A DNA stretch of 5,242 bases, taken from positions 1 through 5,242 of the forward strand of contig CAMPJM010000329.1 of NCBI GenBank assembly GCA_946886805.1, in the 5' to 3' direction. The notes beneath the pieces were generated by a model. The model ran no database searches. It had not been told where the DNA came from and worked only from the letters and a program-made list of their open reading frames with translations. Every line of letters begins with the position of its first letter. The stretch's first letter is position 1. The position numbers were made by a program, and so were the translations under genes. The DNA comes from an uncultured Flammeovirgaceae bacterium (GTDB taxonomy: Bacteria > Bacteroidota > Bacteroidia > Cytophagales > Cyclobacteriaceae). Of this stretch, positions 1-5,225 are shown one piece after another.

Positions 1-529
1 CATTGTAGTCTTTGCGTTTTGTGAATTCTCTCCGCGGCAGGGGAGCATCAGCAGTATTTTCCCAATAATGTCTGCCGTCTACATGTACCCAACTGGAAGA
101 TCCTTCGTAGCGGGGTCCATCATCTACCTGGTAAACTTTTTGTGTCCACTGACCTTTTACTTCCGCTTCAGGCTTGTTCTTATAGACCCAACTATTGTCT
201 TTGTCATAGGAATAGAGATCGGTGTTCTCGTAAAGCCAATCCTGTCGCCAATGTTTCATGATCATGGTGTCACCAATCACCAGGAGGTGCTGAAGTACAA
301 TTTTATCTTTCCCCTCCTCAACAGGAAAAACGTATTCGAGAGCGCCAGAACGGTGATTGTCGTGGAATTCATAATCTTTGTCGGGAGCAAATGTCTCGGC
401 AAATCGAAACGCAACCTCATAGCAGCCACACATTGATTTGATAGCCTCTATATCTTGTTTTTTCTTGCTTTGGGCATTATTCGTAAAAGAAATAAAGCAG
501 GCAATCATTAACGTGAAAATGGTTTTCAT
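1..529 (-). CDS. DUF6607 family secreted protein, 3' part missing
   Basis: The frame opens with ATG at 529-527 and stays open for 176 codons to the window edge, so the C-terminal part lies outside; from memory the family is about 300 residues. Residues 1-19 form a signal peptide (MKTIFTLMIACFISFTNNA) with likely cleavage before Gln20, so the product should be exported to the periplasm or outer-membrane face. The mature part carries patterns I recognise from DUF6607: a Met-Cys-Gly-Cys-Tyr-Glu-Val motif (Cys34, Cys36), an Ala-Glu-Thr-Phe segment near 44-47, KHWRQDWLYENTDLY at 92-106, KGQWTQKVYQVDD at 125-137, and a WVHVDGR(H)YWENT stretch at 147-159. The molecular function of the family is unknown to me. 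It follows the DoxX gene after a 75-nt gap filled by a palindromic repeat, so it is probably the last or a late gene of the heme-uptake operon, perhaps with reduced readthrough. The CxC pair and many His residues (56, 59, 81, 93, 149, 154) would suit metal or heme contact, but that is speculation. Family assignment is fairly sure; role is not. Confidence 0.85.
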   Translation of the reverse strand, partial: MKTIFTLMIACFISFTNNAQSKKKQDIEAIKSMCGCYEVAFRFAETFAPDKDYEFHDNHRSGALEYVFPVEEGKDKIVLQHLLVIGDTMIMKHWRQDWLYENTDLYSYDKDNSWVYKNKPEAEVKGQWTQKVYQVDDGPRYEGSSSWVHVDGRHYWENTADAPLPRREFTKRKDYN

Positions 530-566
530 AATGTTTATTGAATTATAGGTTAAAAAAGCTTTTAAA

Positions 567-599
567 AAACCTATAAGGTTTCCAAAACCTTATAGGTTT
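567..599. repeat. perfect 15-bp palindromic element between DoxX and DUF6607 genes
   Basis: Arms AAACCTATAAGGTTT (567-581) and AAACCTTATAGGTTT (585-599) are perfect reverse complements around a 3-nt centre. In the minus-strand transcript the hairpin is followed at once by UUUUAAAAGCUUUUUU, so it could act as a weak, A+U-rich terminator or an RNA-stabilising stem after the DoxX gene. Elements of this AACCTATAAGGTT type are, as far as I recall, scattered through intergenic regions of Bacteroidota genomes; a genome search is needed to confirm. Confidence 0.75.
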
Positions 600-600
600 G

Positions 601-635
601 GTTCTTACAAGGTTTTCAGAACCTTATAGGTTTGG
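601..635. repeat. second, diverged copy of the 34-nt palindromic element overlapping the DoxX stop
   Basis: Bases 609-635 match 575-601 at 25 of 27 positions with a period of exactly 34 nt; the right arm AACCTTATAGGTTTGG is identical (586-601 and 620-635). The outer left arm (601-608) has diverged where the stop codon of the DoxX gene lies (605-607), leaving only a 6-bp internal stem AAGGTT/AACCTT (609-614 with 620-625). The repeat therefore supplies codons for the last nine or so residues of the DoxX protein. Confidence 0.7.
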
Positions 636-1069
636 GTTTCATTATAGCTTATAAAAGCGCGCTTAAGTTGTGGGTAATGGTATACCAGTATGCCCAGGTT
701 CGCCATCAAATACATTCCGGTCATCAGGAACTCCGCTATGTCATGAGGTTCCAATACTGCATGAAAAAGGAATATGTTCAGCGTAATAGGGACAAGCATT
801 ACTGCCCCCAAAACCGCCAATAGCTGAGAAACAAGTAAAATACCACATACTATCTCTGCTATACTTACCATTTCCCAGAAGTAACCGCTCTGTTTCATTC
901 CTCCTATCAGTTCCTTCATCTTTACAACATGCTCCGGAAGATTGGTCTCATTGCTAACGGGTTGTGGCCGTGGCGTCGGATTGAATTTTTGTATGCCTGC
1001 ATAAATAAACAATGCACCCAGCGCTATTTTTACCGCAGTCATCAATCCTTTAATAATTTTGTTTTTCAT
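605..1069 (-). CDS. DoxX family integral membrane protein
   Basis: A 154-residue protein with the four-helix layout of the DoxX family: hydrophobic segments at about 10-26, 66-82, 84-102 and 114-131. The first helix ends in the family-typical Gly-Ala-Leu-Phe-Ile-Tyr-Ala-Gly-Ile-Gln-Lys-Phe pattern, and a LFHAVLEPHD segment follows helix 3 (His103, His109). A longer soluble loop (28-65) separates helices 1 and 2. It should sit in the inner membrane. DoxX relatives are linked to quinone/thiosulfate or redox chemistry in a few cases, but most are uncharacterised, so no reaction is assigned. The ATG is 6 nt after the TAA of the HmuY-like gene (TAA ACAGGA ATG), implying translational coupling and operon membership. 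The last nine or so residues (QTYKVLKTL and the stop) are encoded inside a copy of the palindromic 34-nt repeat, so the C-terminal tail may be a repeat-derived extension rather than family sequence. Confidence 0.9.
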   Translation of the reverse strand: MKNKIIKGLMTAVKIALGALFIYAGIQKFNPTPRPQPVSNETNLPEHVVKMKELIGGMKQSGYFWEMVSIAEIVCGILLVSQLLAVLGAVMLVPITLNIFLFHAVLEPHDIAEFLMTGMYLMANLGILVYHYPQLKRAFISYNETQTYKVLKTL

Positions 1070-1075
1070 TCCTGT

Positions 1076-2467
1076 TTATTTAATCCGTTCGAAAGTAAAC
1101 TCAGGATAGCCCCGCTCTCCGGTGGTTGAAGTAAGCCTTGTAAATTTAATTTTGAAGGCCAATCCTTCTGAATCTTCAAGGATAAAATACCGGTCGTCAA
1201 GTAGGGCAGGGCCTGACGTCGGACCACCGCCGCTTCTCCAGTTTTCTCCCAAAGCATCTATGGCAGATTCGAAATCAACATCTTCAAGATTGCTTGCAGA
1301 AAAATCGGCATAAGCAATCTCATCAGCCAAAACCATGGCAACTTTGGTATTATGGCGATTGATAATGATGAAATCTTTATAGCCGTAAGGGATATCCATT
1401 CCCGGGCCGCCGAGGTTGAGAACCTCCGTAAAAGTACCATACATTATATCCCAGGAGTCTTTAGCAGGCTCTACGGAAACTATTCCCTTGTCAAAATCAA
1501 AGAAGGCGAAGTTGTGGTTTACGTCTTTTTGGATTTCTATTGATTCAAAGCTGGTTGCATTGATATCAGCATATTCCAGGGTATAGTTTCCCCCGCTTTG
1601 AAGTACACGAACTTTTTTCCAGTTGCGGTCTCCGTCACGTTTTATGATAAATACCTTATTTTCCGCAGCTACAGGGCTTATAGTGCCAAATGCCGTGGTT
1701 TCCAAATTGCCATCCGGCGTGTCCACCCAGGCTGCCCCTCCGACAGAAGGATCGAAATTTGGCGGCGGTATCTGCATTTCATAGGCAAAATTGAGCGTGT
1801 CCTGAGCAGTGACTTCGTTGAGATCATATTTTTCTATGGGCCGGGCCATTGTATAAGCACCGCTATTGAGTACCACCTTGTGCTCTCCCTCGACCGTGTA
1901 AAAACCCAAATCCCAACTGTATTTCTCAATAGTAGTCTGCTGCAATTTGCTTAGGTCAACAAAGGCCTGTTTGGTAAAATCTGTTCCCCCTGCATTCAAT
2001 TCTATTGTTCCGGATGGGGCTACGAAATTTTCAGAAAAGGTAATGGCAATCGACGTATTGCTGCCCTTAAGCATATTTTCGCCCGTATCTTCCAATGAGA
2101 TGGTGATTATTTCATCCTCCTGAATGTTGAGGGCAGTACCTGCATAGATATTGAAACTTAGCGACTCATCGCCAGCTTCATAAGGAACGGTAATAGCATT
2201 GCTTGTCGCTGCCGGATCTGTATAAAAGTCAGCGTCACTGCCATAGCTGAGTCCGTCGGCGTCAACGGTCAATAAAAGGTTGCCGCTATGGTCCACAGGC
2301 CTGGAAAAGGTGATGCCAAGCTCAGCAGCAGGCGATGCGGACGAAATTCCCAATTCCTGATTGGTGAAGTTTACGGTAACAGGTTGAGTTGTCTCGTCAT
2401 CATCCGAACAGCCTACCCAAAAGTAGGCAATCAGAAATATCAATAGTGTAGAAAGTTTGTTGTTCAT
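1076..2467 (-). CDS. HmuY-family heme-binding-like surface lipoprotein with N-terminal Calx-beta-like domain
   Basis: A 463-residue lipoprotein. Residues 1-19 are a signal sequence ending Phe-Trp-Val-Gly before Cys20, the predicted lipidation site; Trp at -3 is unusual for a lipobox. Ser-Asp-Asp-Asp-Glu right after Cys20 fits the acidic signal that sends Bacteroidota lipoproteins to the cell surface. Residues about 30-145 form a beta-rich domain resembling Calx-beta (FSRPVDHSG, DADFYTDP, IQEDEIITISLED). Residues about 155-463 fit the HmuY family: SWDLGFYTVEGEHKVVLNSG (184-203), SWDIMYG (338-344), and a C-terminal ENWRSGGG...DRYFILEDSEGLAFKIKF pattern (408-442). HmuY of Porphyromonas gingivalis is a hemophore of about 216 residues that takes heme and hands it to the TonB receptor HmuR; this protein is about twice that length. 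It starts 14 nt after the receptor stop with an A-rich leader and no clear Shine-Dalgarno site. The two axial heme ligands of HmuY cannot be placed by eye (candidates His196, His318, His372, several Met), so the ligand could be heme or another cargo. I leave the symbol blank for this reason. Confidence 0.88.
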   Translation of the reverse strand: MNNKLSTLLIFLIAYFWVGCSDDDETTQPVTVNFTNQELGISSASPAAELGITFSRPVDHSGNLLLTVDADGLSYGSDADFYTDPAATSNAITVPYEAGDESLSFNIYAGTALNIQEDEIITISLEDTGENMLKGSNTSIAITFSENFVAPSGTIELNAGGTDFTKQAFVDLSKLQQTTIEKYSWDLGFYTVEGEHKVVLNSGAYTMARPIEKYDLNEVTAQDTLNFAYEMQIPPPNFDPSVGGAAWVDTPDGNLETTAFGTISPVAAENKVFIIKRDGDRNWKKVRVLQSGGNYTLEYADINATSFESIEIQKDVNHNFAFFDFDKGIVSVEPAKDSWDIMYGTFTEVLNLGGPGMDIPYGYKDFIIINRHNTKVAMVLADEIAYADFSASNLEDVDFESAIDALGENWRSGGGPTSGPALLDDRYFILEDSEGLAFKIKFTRLTSTTGERGYPEFTFERIK

Positions 2468-2481
2468 TTTATTATAATCGG

Positions 2482-4803
2482 TTATTTAGTGAAGTGAAAA
2501 TTTAGTTTAAGGAAATAGGATCTGCCGTAAGCAATACTGACTGGACCGTTCTGGCTGTGTGCATTTTCACTGTCATTGCTGGAATTAGTGATAGAAGTCA
2601 CATCTAAAATATTTTTAGCACCTACGCTCACGGTGATGTATTTACCCCAGTCTTTGCTGACGTTCAAATCAAGCAATTGATAAGACGCTGATTTTGCCAC
2701 TACCGGAGTGTCAGCTCCCGTTTCAGGATCCTGGATTAACTGGTAATTCTTGGTTGCGCCCGTGTATTTATAAAAAGCATTGAAGCTGATAGCGGGCTTG
2801 GCCCATAAATATTGAATGTTTGCATTTATCTCGGGGGAGAATAAATATTGCGGTATGTCCCCTCTAAAGCTTTCATTGAGCAATTGGTACCTGCCGGTGT
2901 AGGTGATGCCGCTGGCCATTTTTAAATTCCTGATATTGTAGGTGAATTGCAGCAAACCTCCGGTAGACTTATATTTGAGCAGATTGGTATAAGTGGTTGT
3001 TCCGTTGGCATCGTTGGGCGTATATAAGGCAATGCGGTTATCAATATAATTGTAAAATCCCCCGACACTTACCTGCAAAGGAAGCTCCTCGAAAGTATGG
3101 CTTATTTCCCCATTAATATTATGCGAATACTCAGGTTCCAGGTCCTCATTGCCAATGATATTATGGTTGGAATCTATAAATTCGTGGTATAATTCACGGA
3201 TGGAAGGAGACCGGAATCCTCTGCCATAGCCGAAACGTAATTGTAACCGCTCTGAGAAATCGTATTTCAGATTCATAGAAGGAACGGGAATAGTAGAAAA
3301 AATACTGTTATAGCTTGCCCGGATCCCAGGCCTGATCTTTAAGCGGTTTCCAATTTTTAGTTCGGCTGAAATAAAAAGCGCCAAAGCAGTCAGATCTTTA
3401 TCACCATCACTTAATTTAGTTCCTCCTGCTGTTTCTAATGTGCCTTCTAAACCAATTTGTGTGTTAAGCCACTCATTAGCAAGGATATCAATAGCAGTGT
3501 TCCTGAAAAAGAAGGCCCGATAAAATGTGAGATCCTGCTCACTGCTCATTGTTTGTTGCTCCTCGTTAGTTACCATATTTTCAATGAATTGCCGGGTGGT
3601 GCGCTCATAGTCGGTATAAGAGGCTGCTGTATTGATCCGTATTTTTCTCAAGTTCCATGAAGCCTGGATCTGATGGTTCCAGCGCCGGGTGTGGTATTCC
3701 TCATCAAGCGCAAAAGGATCTTTTAAAGGATTATTGCTGTTGACTTCTCCGAAATTTTCAAGCAATTCATCGAGATAATTCAACTTATAGTAAATGGAAA
3801 AGTCGTCCTTTTCATAGCGCAAAAGACCATTGAAGAAATATTGGGTCTTGGGATACCAGGCTTTGCTGCGGCCTTCATTTTCGCCTTGCCAACCACCAAA
3901 GCGGTTTATTCTGCCGCTTAGCTGCGAATACCAATGCTTTGCCGGTTTATAGCCAATTTGTACGGAAGGAGCATGGATGCCCTTACTGAAAAAGCTGTGT
4001 TCATTGCCTACCGTCTCCTCGTGAAGCGCAACTTCAAGATTAAATTTCCCGTCAATGTCCTTTTTGGTAATGATATTGATCACCCCTGCGAGTGCATCCG
4101 ATCCGTAGTTCACCGCCATAGGACCTTCTACTATTTCAACCCGTTGTATGTCCTCAATATTGATTTGATTCAGGTCGATTTCGTTGTTTACCCCGCTGCG
4201 GCCAACCATAGGGACACCATCTAAAAGCACCTTTACGTTCTGTCCGGAAATTCCCTGTATGGATATTCCCGATATCCCGGTAGCATTGTCACGGCTGAAC
4301 CGGATGTTCAGAACATTGCTTAATACATCCTGTAGTGAAACCGCGCCCTGTGCTTTGATCCTGTCCTGTCCCAGAGTGGTAACATTAAATACCGAGTTCC
4401 GGGCTGATTGAGGTTCATATTGGCCTGTGATCACCACCGCATTTAAATTGGTGCTGCTTTCATGGAGAAGAATGGTGACAGGACCACTGGATTTTATGGT
4501 ATCCGACTTAACCTCATAACCAAGGTGGCGAACTGTATAGATAAAAGGCGGATCAAAAGGAGGGATCACCTGCCCTCTCTCGTCTGTAATTTCAAGCGTA
4601 TTTATAATAGTATCCTCGATTGCGTAAAAGTTAACTGCTGCCCCTTCAATGGCTTTTTTATCGTCCTCATTTTTTACAGAGAACAAATTTTGCTGCTGGG
4701 CCATGGCTAAGAGTGATCCCATCAGCAATAAAGCCGTAACAGGAATTGCTTTTCGGGTAGCAATAATCCATCTTATAATTCTATCTTTATTTTTATGCCA
4801 CAT
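2482..4803 (-). CDS. TonB-dependent outer-membrane receptor, HmuR-like (heme/hemoprotein uptake)
   Basis: A full-length 773-residue TonB-dependent transporter. An Arg/Lys-rich n-region and hydrophobic core (AIPVTALLLMGSLLAMA, 19-35) form a signal peptide with cleavage before Gln36. Residues about 38-113 look like the carboxypeptidase-regulatory-like domain common in Bacteroidota receptors. A TonB-box-like NAVVITGQ lies at 121-128. The plug spans about 137-248, with ISIQGISGQNVKVLLDGVPM at 180-199, VEIVEGPMAVNYGSDALAGVINIIT at 222-246, and the usual Gly-Pro and Asn-Tyr-Gly-Ser landmarks. The rest is a 22-strand barrel ending in the aromatic FHF before Thr-Lys. At 529-558 is GFRSPSIRELYHEF, then GNEDLEPE: a variant of the FRAP-His-NPNL signature of heme and hemoglobin receptors, with His540 and His547 between the two motifs. 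With an HmuY-like lipoprotein directly downstream this argues for heme uptake driven by TonB-ExbBD. FRAP-like motifs also occur in other receptors, so siderophore or vitamin uptake is not excluded. The chosen ATG is the only Met before Met28 and keeps the signal peptide complete. A Fur-like dyad lies 35 nt upstream. Confidence 0.93.
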   Translation of the reverse strand: MWHKNKDRIIRWIIATRKAIPVTALLLMGSLLAMAQQQNLFSVKNEDDKKAIEGAAVNFYAIEDTIINTLEITDERGQVIPPFDPPFIYTVRHLGYEVKSDTIKSSGPVTILLHESSTNLNAVVITGQYEPQSARNSVFNVTTLGQDRIKAQGAVSLQDVLSNVLNIRFSRDNATGISGISIQGISGQNVKVLLDGVPMVGRSGVNNEIDLNQINIEDIQRVEIVEGPMAVNYGSDALAGVINIITKKDIDGKFNLEVALHEETVGNEHSFFSKGIHAPSVQIGYKPAKHWYSQLSGRINRFGGWQGENEGRSKAWYPKTQYFFNGLLRYEKDDFSIYYKLNYLDELLENFGEVNSNNPLKDPFALDEEYHTRRWNHQIQASWNLRKIRINTAASYTDYERTTRQFIENMVTNEEQQTMSSEQDLTFYRAFFFRNTAIDILANEWLNTQIGLEGTLETAGGTKLSDGDKDLTALALFISAELKIGNRLKIRPGIRASYNSIFSTIPVPSMNLKYDFSERLQLRFGYGRGFRSPSIRELYHEFIDSNHNIIGNEDLEPEYSHNINGEISHTFEELPLQVSVGGFYNYIDNRIALYTPNDANGTTTYTNLLKYKSTGGLLQFTYNIRNLKMASGITYTGRYQLLNESFRGDIPQYLFSPEINANIQYLWAKPAISFNAFYKYTGATKNYQLIQDPETGADTPVVAKSASYQLLDLNVSKDWGKYITVSVGAKNILDVTSITNSSNDSENAHSQNGPVSIAYGRSYFLKLNFHFTK

Positions 4804-4838
4804 ATTGGTGTTATCCCCCCGTATTGAGGATAAATGTT

Positions 4839-4861
4839 TTATTTAGATCAATTCTAAATAA
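4839..4861. promoter_or_regulatory. candidate Fur-family operator upstream of the receptor operon
   Basis: Perfect dyad: arm TTATTTAGA (4839-4847), spacer TCAAT, arm TCTAAATAA (4853-4861). The core TTTAGA-T-CAA-TTCTAAA differs at one base from the published Irr iron control element form TTTAGAA-N3-TTCTAAA, and Irr belongs to the Fur family. The site ends 35 nt before the receptor ATG. Minus-strand TAGAATTG (4856-4849), inside the dyad, matches the Bacteroidota -7 element TAnnTTTG at 5 of 6 fixed bases, so a bound repressor would cover the promoter. No TTTG -33 element was found 19-21 nt further upstream, so the promoter call is weak. Iron or heme control is an inference from the motif plus the type of gene it precedes. 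Confidence 0.5.
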
Positions 4862-4964
4862 CAAAGAACCAACATTTGATTTAAGGAATCAATTGCTATA
4901 AATGGTGAATTTTCATCTGGCTAGAGCTAGTGAAAAATCCTTATTACTAATGAGAAGGGGAGGG

Positions 4965-5041
4965 AGACAGTAGACGGTAAGCAGAAGACAGAAGACAGTA
5001 GAATGTAGATATAAGACAGAAGACAGAAGAGTGTAGAAATA
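4965..5041. repeat. degenerate 7-bp tandem array, consensus AGACAGW
   Basis: From 4965 the sequence divides into eleven consecutive 7-nt units with no phase slip: AGACAGT, AGACGGT, AAGCAGA, AGACAGA, AGACAGT, AGAATGT, AGATATA, AGACAGA, AGACAGA, AGAGTGT, AGAAATA. The first two or three bases AGA are the best kept. The array is purine-rich on the plus strand. A G-rich stretch (AGAAGGGGAGGGAG, 4953-4966) precedes it. Function unknown; it resembles the short heptamer tandem repeats found between genes in some bacteria. Confidence 0.8.
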
Positions 5042-5054
5042 GCCAAAAAAGGAG

Positions 5055-5135
5055 TTCAGACTTCTGAAGTTTGGCATCGAAGATTGTCGAAGTATCTTGA
5101 CCAGGAAAAGCTTCAATAAAAAACTTCGGAAGTCT
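5055..5135. repeat. inverted pair of ACTTCyGAAGT elements around a 48-nt loop
   Basis: Plus-strand AGACTTCTGAAGTTT (5058-5072) and AAACTTCGGAAGTCT (5121-5135) pair at 14 of 15 positions. Each arm is itself nearly palindromic (ACTTC-T-GAAGT and ACTTC-G-GAAGT), and the left one extends to TTCAGA-CT-TCTGAA (5055-5068). In the minus-strand direction the last hairpin is followed, after CTCC, by six T (5050-5045), so it could end transcription of an unseen gene to the right. Alternatively it is a dispersed intergenic repeat; both readings fit. Confidence 0.5.
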
Positions 5136-5206
5136 TGTTCAAAATAAGCAGACAATCCAAGAAAAGCGTTAAGTCATCTGAGGAAGCATAACCCAGAAAG
5201 AGCTTG

Positions 5207-5225
5207 CTCCGAACTTGTTTCGGAG
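5207..5225. repeat. short perfect hairpin near the right edge
   Basis: CTCCGAA (5207-5213) and TTCGGAG (5219-5225) are perfect reverse complements with loop CTTGT. Neither strand has a T-tract right after the stem, so a classic terminator is not supported. The window ends 17 nt later, so its relation to any gene on the right cannot be judged. Confidence 0.45.

Noticed and set aside
68..436. Plus-strand open frame of 122 codons
   Set aside because: It is antisense to the DUF6607 reading frame, whose translation shows family motifs and a signal peptide; the plus-strand product has no recognisable features.
554..563. AAAAGCTTTT palindrome as an operator
   Set aside because: It is a 10-nt A/T-rich palindrome that could arise by chance and forms the T-rich tail of the neighbouring hairpin.
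1598..1954. Plus-strand open frame of 118 codons
   Set aside because: Antisense to the well-supported HmuY-like gene; no domain, leader or ribosome site.
3934..4224. Plus-strand open frame of 96 codons
   Set aside because: Antisense to the plug and early barrel part of the receptor gene; a shadow frame.
4965..5041. CRISPR array
   Set aside because: The units are 7 nt long and contiguous with no spacers; CRISPR repeats are longer and separated by unique sequence.
4913..5155. Minus-strand open frame of 80 codons
   Set aside because: It reads through the heptamer array, giving a low-complexity Leu/Cys/Thr/Tyr stretch, with no family resemblance; open frames across such arrays are expected because a 7-nt period avoids regular stops.
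5207..5225. Rho-independent terminator
   Set aside because: The stem is perfect but no T-tract follows it on either strand, so I list it only as a hairpin.
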